A stretch of 64,000 nt of DNA. It comes from an uncultured Oscillospiraceae bacterium (lineage in GTDB: Bacteria; Bacillota; Clostridia; Oscillospirales; Oscillospiraceae). Position 1 is the first letter of the stretch; the number at the start of each line of letters is the position of its first letter. The stretch spans positions 124,001-188,000 of the forward strand of contig CANQVL010000001.1 in NCBI GenBank assembly GCA_947627285.1, written 5' to 3'. The notes beneath the pieces are model-generated. The model saw nothing but the letters and a program-made list of their open reading frames with translations, ran no database searches and had not been told where the DNA came from. Positions 1 to 8,788 of this stretch are shown piece after piece. The position numbers and the translations under genes were made by a program.

Positions 1-1
1 C

Positions 2-1032
2 CTTTATTACTGGTTGGTTCACTGTAAAGATAATTTCATTAGCCAATCCGCGGGAGGAACTCAACCGAATATCAGTCAGGCTAAAATCAGAGACAGCTAA
101 TATTGTGTCCTCCCCGTGACGAGCAAGACCAGATCGTGCGGTTTTTGGACTGGAAGGTTTCAAGCATTAATAAACTGATTTCAAACTATCGACATCAGAA
201 CGCGCTGCTCGATGAGATGAAGCAAAGGCGCATTGATGAAGCGGTAATCAAAGGGATGCGTCAAAATAGTCTTGTTCACAACGATGATATTCGTTGGGAT
301 ATTGATTACCCGGAGCATTGGAAGATTCAACACATAAGAGAGTCGTTTTCTTTTCGCAAAGGTCTCTCCATCACAAAAGCCGATCTTGAGGAAGCTGGCA
401 TAGCGGTAATCAGCTATGGACAGGTTCACTCTAAAAAGAACTCAGGAGTTGGTCTCAATGATGAGCTTATCAGATATGTAAACGAGTCATATTTGGTCAC
501 CAACCAAAGCTGTCTTGTAGAAAAAGGTGATTTCATTTTTGCCGACACATCAGAAGATGTAACAGGCTGTGGAAACTGTGCTTATATTGATTGGAATGAC
601 ACTATATTTGCCGGATATCATTCCATCATTGCCCATCCCAATGGTTCGACAAATAACAAGTATCTTGCTTATTTGTTCAAATCACCCACTTGGCGTTATC
701 AGATTCGCAAGAAGGTCAACGGCGTCAAGGTGTATAGCATTACGCAGAAGATGCTGAAGGATGTATTCATATTGATCCCTCCAATTGACGAACAGGAAGA
801 AATTATCAGACATCTTGATGAAGTATGCGCAAAAATCAATGCCGCTATTGAGATAACAGAAGAAAAGATTGCTAACTTACAGGATTTGAAAGCCCGCCTC
901 ATCTCCGATGTTGTAACCGGTAAAATCGACGTCCGTAACATCGAAATTCCCAAATACGAATATGTCGAGGAAGAAGCAGGAAGTGATACAGATAACGTTG
1001 ACAACGAAGAGCCGACAGAACAGGAGGAATAA
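2..1032 (+). pseudogene. hsdS: Type I restriction specificity subunit HsdS (3' part, frameshifted)
   Basis: Target-recognition subunit of a type I restriction-modification enzyme; it sets the DNA sequence methylated and cut by the HsdM/HsdR complex. Bases 2-97, in one frame, encode the end of the first recognition domain, including the family-typical GGTQPNISQAKIRDS. A stop at 98-100 ends that frame, and the next frame continues the family sequence (LILCPPRDEQ...), so one base is missing near 97. After that come the central conserved helix (to about 50 residues past the shift), a second recognition domain, and a second PPIDEQEEI plus coiled-coil repeat ending at 1032. The 5' end lies outside the window. 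The stop lies two bases before the hsdR start, and the hsdR ribosome site sits inside the hsdS end. hsdM is not in view. The break may be real inactivation or a sequencing indel. A short internal TTG start at 103 would give only the second half. Confidence 0.
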
Positions 1033-1034
1033 AT

Positions 1035-4010
1035 ATGAATTTTACAAATACCAAGGAAACCAGCCTTGAATCCCTGATCGTGAAGTGGCTGGTTGAGCAG
1101 AACGGGTACGAGGAAGGAACAAACGCCGACTATAACAAAGAGTATGCTGTCGACGAGACGCGTCTCATACGGTTCCTGCGGGATACGCAGCCGAAAGAAA
1201 TGGACAAGCTGGGCGTGTTCACTTCGGATACGAAAAAGCGACAGCTCCTGAACCGCCTGTCCGGAGAGATCGCCAAACGCGGCATTATTGATGTACTGCA
1301 AAATGGCGTGAAGGTTTATCCGGCAGACCTCATCATGTTCTATCTGACACCGACCGAGAATAACGAGCAAGCCAGGATCATGTTCGAGAAGAACATTTTC
1401 AGCGTAACACGGCAGCTGCGTTATTCGCAGGATGCCGGAAAGCTGGCGCTGGATGTATGCCTGTTCATCAACGGACTTCCGGTCATCACAATGGAGCTGA
1501 AGAATCAACTCACAAAGCAGAACACGGAAAACGCTGTCCGCCAGTACAAGGAAGACCGCGACCCGCATGACCTCCTGTTCTCCTTCAAGCGCTGCATGGT
1601 CCATTTTGCCGTAGATGACGCCACGATCCAGTTTTGCACGAAGCTCGCCGGGAAGGACAGCTGGTTCCTGCCGTTCAATAAAGGCTGTAACGACGGCGCA
1701 GGAAATCCGCCGAATCCTGACGGCCTTATGACGGACTATCTTTGGAAGGACATCCTTACCAGGAGGAAGCTGTCCCGAATCATAGAAAACTACGCGCAGG
1801 TCATCGAAGATGTGGACGAGGATACCAGGAAGAAGTCCGTCAAGCAGATATGGCCGCGTTACCATCAGCTCGACTGCGTGGAAAAGCTGCTTGCTGACGT
1901 GCAGGAGAATGGCGTCGGCAAACGTTATCTGATCCAGCACAGCGCCGGAAGCGGAAAGTCAAACTCCATCGCCTGGCTTGCGTATCAGCTGATCGGTCTT
2001 GAGAAAGACGGCCATCCGATGTTCGATTCTGTGCTCGTGATTACAGACCGCCGTATTTTGGATAAGCAGATCCGCAATACGATCAAGCAGTTCATGCAGG
2101 TCAAGAACACCGTGACATGGGCAGAACATTCAGGCGATCTGCGTAAGGCCATACAGGACGGCAAGCGCATCATTATTTCTACGATTGAAAAGTTCCCGTA
2201 CATTATCTCTGAGATCGGGCAGGAACATAAGAACAATAAGTTTGCAATCATCATCGATGAGGCGCACTCCGGTCAGAGCGGGCGTAACTCCGCAAATATG
2301 AATCTGGCGCTTTCCGGCCTTGCCACAGACGACGAGGCGGACAACGAGGACAAGATCAATGCCCTGATGGAGGGACGCAAGCTCGTCTCCACTGCCAGCT
2401 ACTTTGCCTTTACCGCCACTCCGAAGAACAAGACCGAGGAGATGTTCGGTGTCGCCTACGAGGAGGACGGAGAAATCAAGCATCGCCCATTCCACGTCTA
2501 TACAATGAAGCAGGCCATTCAGGAAGGCTTTATTCTTGATGTACTGCGGAATTATACGACCATCGACAGCTGGTACAAAATCATGAAGACGGTCGAGGAC
2601 GATCCGATGTTCGACAAGAAGCGTGCGCGGAAAAAGCTGCGCGCTTTCGTCGAGGGCAATCCGGATGTTATTGCAACAAAGGCCGCCATGATGGTGGAGC
2701 ACTTCCATGAGCAGGTCATCGCCAGGAAGAAAATAGGCGGCAAAGCGCGTGCGATGGTTGTCACCGCCAGCATTCCGAGGTGTATCGAATACTACTACGC
2801 AATCAACAAGTGCCTCGCGGAAAGGCATAGTCCGTATAAGACCGTCGTGGCTTTTTCCGGTGAGCACAAATATAACGGTCAGGAGCCGGCACTGACGTCC
2901 GCTGCCCTGAACGGATTCCCGGACGCTAAGATTCCGAAGGAATTTAAGAAAGATCCATACAGGATACTTATCGTTGCTGATATGTTCCAGACAGGCTTCG
3001 ACGAGCCGCTGCTGCAGACGATGTATGTGGACAAGCCGCTCTATGATATTGCCGCGGTACAGACGCTTTCCCGCTTGAACAGAGCGTATCCCGGTAAGGA
3101 TGAGGTATATGTTTTGGATTTTGCCAACAAAACCTCTGATATCGAGGAGGCGTTCTCGAAATACTACAGAACCACGATTCTTTCCGGAGAGACCGATCCC
3201 AACAAGCTGTACGACTTGATTTCCACTATGGAGGGATATCAGGTCTACGACCACAGTGATGTTGAAAAGCTGGTAGATATTTTCCTGAATGGCGCTGAAC
3301 GCGACCGCCTCGATCCGATCCTGGACGCCTGCACAGCTGTATATAATCAACTCGAACCGGAAGATCAGATCAAGTTCAAGAGCGCCGCTAAGTCCTTTGT
3401 GCGTACATACGGCTTCCTTGGCGCAATTCTTCCTTACGGAAACGTTGACTGGGAAAAGCTGTCGATTTTCCTGAACCTGTTGATACCGAAGCTCCCGTCG
3501 CCGCGTGACGATGATTTTTCGGAAGGGATCCTTCAAACCGTTGACCTGAGCAGTTATCGCAACGAGGCGCGGGCGGCTGTTGCAATCAAGCTGGAAGATG
3601 CCGACGCGGAGATCGAACCGGTGCCTGCCGGCAAAGTCAGTCATATTGTTGAGCCGGAAACGGATCTGCTCTCCAATATCGTTACGGACTTCAACGATAT
3701 GTTCGGGAACATAAACTGGAATGACGCGGACAACGTACATCGGCAGATCCTCGCCATTCCGGAGATGGTCTCAAAGGATAAGAAGTATCAGAACGCTATA
3801 AAGAATTCTGATGCGCAGGAGGCGCGAACCGAAAGCGAACGCGCACTGCGGCAGGTCATCTTCTCCGTTATGGCGGACAATATGGAGCTTTTCAAACAGT
3901 TCCAAGACAATCCGTCCTTCAAGAAATGGCTGTCTGATCTGGTGTTTAACCTCACTTACGATCCGGAGGGCAAGGGGTACGTGATGCCGGCAGTGAGTAA
4001 CGACGGTTAA
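1035..4010 (+). CDS. hsdR: Type I restriction enzyme HsdR, endonuclease/translocase subunit
   Basis: Motor and nuclease subunit of the type I enzyme: it translocates DNA with ATP and cuts unmethylated DNA away from the recognition site. The protein has 991 residues, a normal length. The N-terminal PD-(D/E)xK nuclease is visible as a conserved Asp followed by ELK (ALDVCLFINGLPVITMELK). Helicase motifs follow in order: Walker A HSAGSGKS (about residue 303), DEAH box IIIDEAHSGQ (about 407), TATPKN, then the superfamily 2 motifs QTGFDEP and QTLSRLNRAYPG. The start ATG at 1035 follows an AGGAGG at 1021-1026 and lies two bases after hsdS, so the two are translated together. All catalytic motifs look intact, so the subunit itself should be functional if a working HsdS is present. 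Confidence 0.
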   Translation: MNFTNTKETSLESLIVKWLVEQNGYEEGTNADYNKEYAVDETRLIRFLRDTQPKEMDKLGVFTSDTKKRQLLNRLSGEIAKRGIIDVLQNGVKVYPADLIMFYLTPTENNEQARIMFEKNIFSVTRQLRYSQDAGKLALDVCLFINGLPVITMELKNQLTKQNTENAVRQYKEDRDPHDLLFSFKRCMVHFAVDDATIQFCTKLAGKDSWFLPFNKGCNDGAGNPPNPDGLMTDYLWKDILTRRKLSRIIENYAQVIEDVDEDTRKKSVKQIWPRYHQLDCVEKLLADVQENGVGKRYLIQHSAGSGKSNSIAWLAYQLIGLEKDGHPMFDSVLVITDRRILDKQIRNTIKQFMQVKNTVTWAEHSGDLRKAIQDGKRIIISTIEKFPYIISEIGQEHKNNKFAIIIDEAHSGQSGRNSANMNLALSGLATDDEADNEDKINALMEGRKLVSTASYFAFTATPKNKTEEMFGVAYEEDGEIKHRPFHVYTMKQAIQEGFILDVLRNYTTIDSWYKIMKTVEDDPMFDKKRARKKLRAFVEGNPDVIATKAAMMVEHFHEQVIARKKIGGKARAMVVTASIPRCIEYYYAINKCLAERHSPYKTVVAFSGEHKYNGQEPALTSAALNGFPDAKIPKEFKKDPYRILIVADMFQTGFDEPLLQTMYVDKPLYDIAAVQTLSRLNRAYPGKDEVYVLDFANKTSDIEEAFSKYYRTTILSGETDPNKLYDLISTMEGYQVYDHSDVEKLVDIFLNGAERDRLDPILDACTAVYNQLEPEDQIKFKSAAKSFVRTYGFLGAILPYGNVDWEKLSIFLNLLIPKLPSPRDDDFSEGILQTVDLSSYRNEARAAVAIKLEDADAEIEPVPAGKVSHIVEPETDLLSNIVTDFNDMFGNINWNDADNVHRQILAIPEMVSKDKKYQNAIKNSDAQEARTESERALRQVIFSVMADNMELFKQFQDNPSFKKWLSDLVFNLTYDPEGKGYVMPAVSNDG

Positions 4011-4068
4011 AAAAATCCCCGGAGCCGCTCGTGGACGTGTCGTAGGGCAACATTGTGAACCTGCCTAT

Positions 4069-4332
4069 TCATATATTTTCTCGGTTGGGAGCCTGTGGCG
4101 ATGCACAGGCTCCTTGGTTTGCTTCTAAATCCAGCTCAGCGACCTGTATGAGGATATCCTTCAGCTCCTGGGGCATGTCATTGATGATGCCGATGTCTCG
4201 GTAGTGGATGACGATCTCCTGTGGAGCGCTGCGGGAATACTTCTTGGCGTGTTAGCCGACCTCGATGCGCTTGATGAAGGTGTGGAGAAGCTCCGGGGTC
4301 AGTTCATTTATTTCTGTGTAGCGGTGGTATCG
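4069..4332 (-). pseudogene. Large serine recombinase remnant (C-terminal DUF4368-like part)
   Basis: Read on the minus strand, the segment gives EINELTPELLHTFIKRIEVG, an in-frame stop at 4252-4254, then KKYSRSAPQEIVIHYRDIG and a tail ending at 4069. This is the C-terminal region typical of transposon and ICE serine recombinases (DUF4368-type). The resolvase catalytic domain and most of the protein are missing, and the internal stop confirms decay. It lies directly downstream of the RepA-like fragment on the same strand, with the reading frame changing at the join, as expected from a deletion that fused two parts of an old integrated element. The family assignment rests on pattern recognition of a short sequence. 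Confidence 0.
4088..4113. terminator. Hairpin downstream of hsdR, possible terminator
   Basis: Ten perfect base pairs (GGAGCCTGTG with CACAGGCTCC) and a six-base loop, followed by a T-rich stretch on the plus strand. It is placed to end the hsd transcript, though the hairpin lies inside the recombinase remnant read on the other strand. Confidence 0.
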
Positions 4333-4842
4333 TCACTATCGGCACTGGAGAGCTCGATGATACGCTTGCCGCTGCTCCGGCGGAAGACGGCGGCAATGCC
4401 CGCTTTCCTTAGAGCCGCGGAACTTTGCAGGAGCTTCCTGGAGAGCGTGCGGGTGCTGATGTTCTCCGCTCCGGCAGGGTCGATGTTGGTGATGAGCTCG
4501 GTGTGAGTGCCGATAAAATTTCCGTGGGGCCTCACGAACGCAGAGAGCAGAGAGAGTAATCTGTCAGGAGAATTGGGTTGCAGCAGCGTCTCCTCCACGT
4601 CCCAGACGTTGCACTCGCTCTGAACAAGGCACAGCTCCCGGTACTCGATGTCCCGTCCTATGCAGTAGAGTGTGGCCCGCCCGCTACCACGTCCATCCTC
4701 CACCAGCGTAAAGCCGGGGTCCACCGCGCCGCTGATGGCTGTGGTGCCGGAGATACGTTTGAACACATCGCCGTCCGCGTTCTCTTTCCGCAGGTGGTGG
4801 ATGAGCAGGACGGCGAGACCGTGGTCAAGAGCTTCCGGGAGG
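4308..4842 (-). pseudogene. RepA-like AAA (helicase) ATPase, C-terminal fragment
   Basis: The minus-strand reading frame encodes LDHGLAVLLIHHLRKEN, then the motif RISGTTAISGAVD and GSGRATLYCIGRDIEYREL. This is the second half of the RepA/AAA_25 hexameric ATPase family found in plasmids, phages and ICEs, where the His-His-Leu-Arg segment follows Walker B. The Walker A and B part is missing: upstream the frame runs into unrelated sequence and a stop near 4893. The tail to 4308 looks like the usual C-terminal winged-helix region. The codon for the visible Met at 4766 is an internal GTG, so it is not a real start. Together with the recombinase tail it marks a deleted mobile element. Confidence 0.
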
Positions 4843-5445
4843 ACTTTCCCGAAGCGTACTTCTTCACGCGCTCCGGGTTGGACAGGGCGTTAACGAACAG
4901 GGACGACGGCAGCGCCCTGTTCCTTCTCCAAAACGGTATGCGGATGATGAACGCGGCGCGGACGTTGTACCTCACACGCGTGCGGATGCGCAACGTCATG
5001 GAGGTGTGCTTCGGCAACACGGAGGGCATGACACAGCGGGAGCGTTGGGAGCACACCATAAGCATCTATCCTCAACTTAAAGGCTACGGCTTTTCCGCAG
5101 ACGAGCGTACCTGCAAAAAGAGAGGTCGGAACCTGAAGCGCAAGAGGACGGACCGGCGAGGAGATTTTGAAACGCATAAACCCGGATGAGGAACCGCTGG
5201 ACGCCGAACTGGAGCCGGAACCGTTCTCCCTTCAGAAGCGCCTTTCCCTCACCCCCTGGGACGAGCTGGTGGAGCGCGACATTTCTTTCGATCCCCGGCG
5301 CCATTTTGAGACTGTGCAGTCCATCGACCTTGGCGAGAAGAACCCGCAATGGAGGACAATCACGGCAAAGGAGCGGGAGATAGACGCAAAGCAGGGGAAG
5401 GTGAGTTTGAGGGAGAAGTATAAAAAAATAGGAATATTTCAAATT
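4800..5445 (+). other. Unrecognised plus-strand coding remnants in the mobile-element scar
   Basis: Two plus-strand frames look protein-like but match no family I can name. One runs to 5189 and contains a basic segment with RVRMRNVMEVCFGN and GMTQRERWEHTISIYPQL, ending in a Lys/Arg-rich tail. The other starts with TTG at 5167, just after GAGGAG, and encodes an acidic-then-charged stretch (LTPWDELVERDISFDPRRHF and ITAKEREIDAKQGKVSLREK). They overlap by about 20 bases in different frames, so they may be one gene split by a frameshift. The first overlaps the RepA remnant on the opposite strand, so at least one boundary is a junction. They are probably accessory genes of the same decayed element; function unknown. 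Confidence 0.
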
Positions 5446-5466
5446 CCCCGCAGGGCTTATGCGGGG
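5446..5466 (-). terminator. Terminator after the sigma-like/cyclophilin gene
   Basis: Seven GC-rich pairs (CCCCGCA with TGCGGGG) overlap the stop codon of the minus-strand gene. On the minus strand A/T-rich sequence follows, with a run of seven T's about 15 bases further on. Confidence 0.
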
Positions 5467-6755
5467 GTAACGGTTATGCTTGTGATGACCGGCTGCTGGT
5501 CGGTCGGAATGGTGCCGTTGGAGTCGGTGGGCTGGGCGGATGAACAGATGGCGTCAACAACGTCCATGCCCTCGGTGACATAACCGAAAGCGGCGTACTG
5601 GCCGTCCAGGTAGGTGCTGTCCTCCTGAACAATGAAAAATTGTGAGCTGGCGCTGTTATAATCGTCTGAGCGGGCCATGGATATGGCGCCTCGCGTGTGG
5701 GACAGGGGGTTGTCAAAGCCGTTATCGGCAAATTCGCCTGTGATGGTGCTTTCAGCGCCGCCTGTACCGTTTCCGTTGGGATCGCCGCCCTGCATCATAA
5801 ATCCGTCCATGATGCGATGGAAGGTCAATCCGTCATAAAACCCGGACTGAGCCAGAGTGACGAAATTCTCTACGGTCTCCGGCGCGGCCCCGGCGTCCAG
5901 GGCCACAGTGACGGTCCCGTAATCCGCGATGTCAATGACCGCGTAGTAATCGGCATGAAAGGCCTCTTCCCCACCGGCGGGGGACTCATCGCTGAAATCC
6001 GGGGTTTTTCGCAGGGCTGTCGGGAGTATTACAGCGGTCAAAAGAACGGCTACCGCCGCGCAGATGACGCCGGCGCCTATAAATGTTCCCCGTTTCCTCT
6101 TTTGAATGGGGGCGCATATCTCCCGTATGAGCTTTTCAACGCTTTCGTCAACATCACCGGGGATCATTGTCTCCTTGGCACGCCGCGCAAGGCAGCGATG
6201 AAACTCCTCCGCCGTATGTTTTTCGGTCGGGCCGGAGGGGGACAGCAGGCAGACGCGGTCAATATTCGTTCCTTCTGAGGCCAGGACCTTTTCCACCACC
6301 TTCTCGCTGATCTCCATCGTTTTCGCAATCTCATCGGGAGAGAGTCCCGCTACGGAAGCGGACAGGCACACGAAGCGGTGCAGCTCCGGGAGGGCCGCAA
6401 GGACCGTCTCGCTCCAGTCCTCAGCGGCAATCAGCTTATTTGGGTCAAAAACAGGGGTGTAGTTATACCCGGACGGAGTCTTAAAGGCTTTTTTGTTTTT
6501 CCAAAGGGTGGCAAGCTTACATTCCGCCACAGCCCTCCGTAATGTGAACCTTGTAAACTCCTCCTCGCTTTCCAGGACACCGTTGGCCACATCCTCAAAG
6601 GCCCGCTTGAACGCGTTGACCGCCGTGCGGGAGGCTTCGCTTTCATCCTGCAGGAGGCTTTTACACACGAACCACACATCTGAGCGGTTTTGCTCATACA
6701 GCTCCATCATGGAGGTAACGCTGCCTTTTACTGCGGATTTCATGATCGATTGCAT
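5457..6755 (-). CDS. Membrane fusion: sigma-factor-like N-terminus and cyclophilin-type peptidyl-prolyl isomerase
   Basis: Residues 1-170 resemble an ECF sigma factor: a region-2-like helix set (ELYEQNRSDVWFVCKSLLQD) and a region-4-like helix-turn-helix (LSPDEIAKTMEISEKVVEKV). A single membrane helix follows at about 225-247, after a basic stretch. From about residue 271 to the end lies a complete cyclophilin domain (FHRIMDGFMMQGGDP, SQFFIVQ), predicted outside the membrane. I chose ATG 6755 because AAGGAG sits seven bases upstream; ATG 6773 has no good site. The gene lies 49 bases after the kinase gene on the same strand, so it is likely the last gene of that operon. Inference: either the sigma-like part senses folding at the envelope or it is a degenerate DNA-binding module. 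The cyclophilin call is firm; the sigma resemblance is by motif only. Confidence 0.
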   Translation of the reverse strand: MQSIMKSAVKGSVTSMMELYEQNRSDVWFVCKSLLQDESEASRTAVNAFKRAFEDVANGVLESEEEFTRFTLRRAVAECKLATLWKNKKAFKTPSGYNYTPVFDPNKLIAAEDWSETVLAALPELHRFVCLSASVAGLSPDEIAKTMEISEKVVEKVLASEGTNIDRVCLLSPSGPTEKHTAEEFHRCLARRAKETMIPGDVDESVEKLIREICAPIQKRKRGTFIGAGVICAAVAVLLTAVILPTALRKTPDFSDESPAGGEEAFHADYYAVIDIADYGTVTVALDAGAAPETVENFVTLAQSGFYDGLTFHRIMDGFMMQGGDPNGNGTGGAESTITGEFADNGFDNPLSHTRGAISMARSDDYNSASSQFFIVQEDSTYLDGQYAAFGYVTEGMDVVDAICSSAQPTDSNGTIPTDQQPVITSITVTPA

Positions 6756-6804
6756 GGGATTGCTCCTTTCCATGATAACCTTCTTTGATTTGTCCTCTCA
6801 CGGC

Positions 6805-8031
6805 TTATCCGGGGAACGCCGCCGTTATCTGGAAGGCGGTGTTTTCAGGGGCTTTGGCGGAGATCTTGCCGCTGTGGGCGGTTACGATGGCCTCCGCCAT
6901 GGAAAGGCCGATGCCGTGACCGCCTGTCTCGGAATTGCGCGAGGCGTCCGGGCGGTAGAACCGCTCAAAGAGATGGCGCAGATCGTCAGGGGCGATGGGA
7001 GAGGCGGTGGTGTTGGTGACGGTCAAAAAAAGCTTTCTGCCCTGCCGCTCGAGCTTCAACTCCGCGCGGCCTCCCTCCGGTGTATATTTCATGGCGTTGT
7101 CCAGGAGAATGGATACGAGCTGGGAGATGGACCGCTCGTCGCCCGTCATAGACAGGAGCGGCTGGACGCTCACCGTGTAGTCGATTTTTTTGCTTGCCGC
7201 TATGGAGGCGAAGGGCGCGGCGGCGCCGGATACCACCTCGGAGATCGGAAATTCGATCATCTGGGGCTTATTCCCCGCCTCCTCCATCCGGGAGAGGTAG
7301 ACAAGGTCGTTTGTAAGCTCTGTAAGCCGCTTTGACTGCCGCTGGATCTCATCCAGGCCCTCGTTTTCGCCCATGTCCATTTTCAACACGTCCACGTTGG
7401 CGCTGATGATCGTCAGGGGCGTCTTGATCTCATGGCTGGCGTCGGTGATGAACCGCTTTTGCTTCTCGTAGCTCTCCGCCACGGGCCGGGTAAAACGCCC
7501 GGACACAAAAATCACAACGGCGGCGATGATGGCAAAGCCCACCAGGGACATGACAAGGCTGAAAACCGCGAAATTCCTTGCCATAGCAAGCTTTCTGCCG
7601 CAGTCAAGGAAGGTGACGCGGGTAAGCCCCGACTCCGACACGCGGACATATCGGTAGTCGTCTATAAAGCCGCGAACCGCGCTGCGCTTCAGGGCGCTGG
7701 CGGCGTACTCCCGCGCGGTCTGGGCGTCCACCGCGGCGATGCTCCCGGTTTCCGCCGCCAATACACGCCCTTTTGAGTTCACAAGTACGGAAAAGAACCT
7801 GGACTCAAAGGGAAGCTCCTGGCTCATTCCGTGGGGTATCCAGTCAAAAGGAGCCTCTCCAAACTCCGGGAAGACGCCCTGATTTTTGGAGAGCAGGGAA
7901 AGCACCTGATCCGCCTCACGGGTCAGGGAACTGTAATTCAGGAAAAGGATGCCGCTGACGATGAAAGCCAGAAGAAGGACAAGCGCCCCCAGAGAGAGCA
8001 GGACAAATTTGCGCCGGAGCTTGTTGATCAT
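6805..8031 (-). CDS. Sensor histidine kinase of an OmpR-type two-component system
   Basis: Membrane sensor kinase that autophosphorylates and passes phosphate to the regulator encoded just upstream. In the 408 residues: membrane helix at about 10-31, a short extracytoplasmic loop, second helix near 155-178, dimerisation/phospho-acceptor helix with DASHEIKTPLTI (His about 200), N-box DNAMKYTPEGG, and G-box GGHGIGLSMAEA. Its start overlaps the regulator's stop by four bases (ATGA-type coupling). It is a close relative of the kinase at 18441-19691. The signal is unknown; HtrA and a cyclophilin next door suggest an envelope-related stimulus. Confidence 0.
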   Translation of the reverse strand: MINKLRRKFVLLSLGALVLLLAFIVSGILFLNYSSLTREADQVLSLLSKNQGVFPEFGEAPFDWIPHGMSQELPFESRFFSVLVNSKGRVLAAETGSIAAVDAQTAREYAASALKRSAVRGFIDDYRYVRVSESGLTRVTFLDCGRKLAMARNFAVFSLVMSLVGFAIIAAVVIFVSGRFTRPVAESYEKQKRFITDASHEIKTPLTIISANVDVLKMDMGENEGLDEIQRQSKRLTELTNDLVYLSRMEEAGNKPQMIEFPISEVVSGAAAPFASIAASKKIDYTVSVQPLLSMTGDERSISQLVSILLDNAMKYTPEGGRAELKLERQGRKLFLTVTNTTASPIAPDDLRHLFERFYRPDASRNSETGGHGIGLSMAEAIVTAHSGKISAKAPENTAFQITAAFPG

Positions 8032-8699
8032 ACAGTCTCCTCCAGTGAGTAGCCGGCGTTCCGGGACGCGCGGATCTCCACGTTCGCGTGAAGGGCCGCC
8101 AGCTTTTTACGCAGATAAGAGATATACACCCAGACCACGTTGATCTCGGCGTCGGAGTCATACCCCCAGATCTTTTCCATGAACCGCTCGGAGGAAATGA
8201 CGTGGTGAGGGTTGGACAGGAAAAACTCCATCATCTGAAATTCCTTGTTGGCAAGCCGGAAGCTCCCCGTGGGGGTGGCAAGCTCGAGGGTGGAGCGGTC
8301 CAACGTCACGTTGCCCATGCGCAGCTTTGTGTCCGCGGCAGTCTGCGTCCTGGTCATGGCGCGGATACGGGCCAAAAGCTCCTTCGTGTCGAAGGGCTTG
8401 GGGAGGTAATCGTTGGCTCCGCTGTCCAGCCCGCGCACCCGGTCGTCTATCTCCGCCTTGGCAGTGAGCATAAGAATGGGGATTTGGTTTCCCTCCCGGC
8501 GCGCCTCGGTCAGTACCGATATGCCGTCCCGCTTTGGCATCATGATGTCCAGCACAGCCGCGTCATAGTTCCCGGAGCGCAGATAGTCCAGAGCGTCCTC
8601 CCCGTTATAGACCGGGTCCACCGAATATCCGTTTTTCTCAAGAATCGTCACCAGCACCTTTGACAGTGCCTTTTCGTCCTCCGCAAGAAGTATCCTCAC
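8028..8699 (-). CDS. OmpR/PhoB-family response regulator
   Basis: 223 residues: receiver domain at about 1-115 with the acidic pocket (EDE), the phospho-acceptor in AVLDIMMPKRDG (Asp about 51), and the Lys in LPKPFDTKE, followed by a winged-helix DNA-binding domain ending in SRNAGYSLEE. GTG start with GAGGGA upstream. It is the first gene of a minus-strand operon with the kinase and the cyclophilin fusion, and has its own promoter at 8719-8748 just beyond the htrA terminator. Closely similar to the regulator at 17765. Confidence 0.
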   Translation of the reverse strand: MRILLAEDEKALSKVLVTILEKNGYSVDPVYNGEDALDYLRSGNYDAAVLDIMMPKRDGISVLTEARREGNQIPILMLTAKAEIDDRVRGLDSGANDYLPKPFDTKELLARIRAMTRTQTAADTKLRMGNVTLDRSTLELATPTGSFRLANKEFQMMEFFLSNPHHVISSERFMEKIWGYDSDAEINVVWVYISYLRKKLAALHANVEIRASRNAGYSLEETV

Positions 8700-8718
8700 A
8701 CAAATCCCTCCCCAATAT

Positions 8719-8748
8719 ATTTTATCACAGCCTCAAACCCATTTTCAA
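8719..8748 (-). promoter_or_regulatory. Sigma-A-type promoter for the regulator/kinase/cyclophilin operon
   Basis: On the minus strand, TTGAAA (8743-8748) and TAAAAT (8719-8724) are separated by 18 bases. The -35 overlaps the base of the htrA terminator hairpin, so transcription restarts immediately after termination. Confidence 0.
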
Positions 8749-8779
8749 CCCAAAAGCCCGCAAAGCGGGCTTTTGGGTT
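8747..8779. terminator. Perfect 15-bp hairpin downstream of htrA
   Basis: Fifteen perfect pairs (AACCCAAAAGCCCGC with its complement) around an AAA loop. It lies between htrA and the next minus-strand operon. The same AACCCAAAAG hairpin type recurs at 62383-62415. Confidence 0.
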
Positions 8780-8788
8780 AATACCCAC

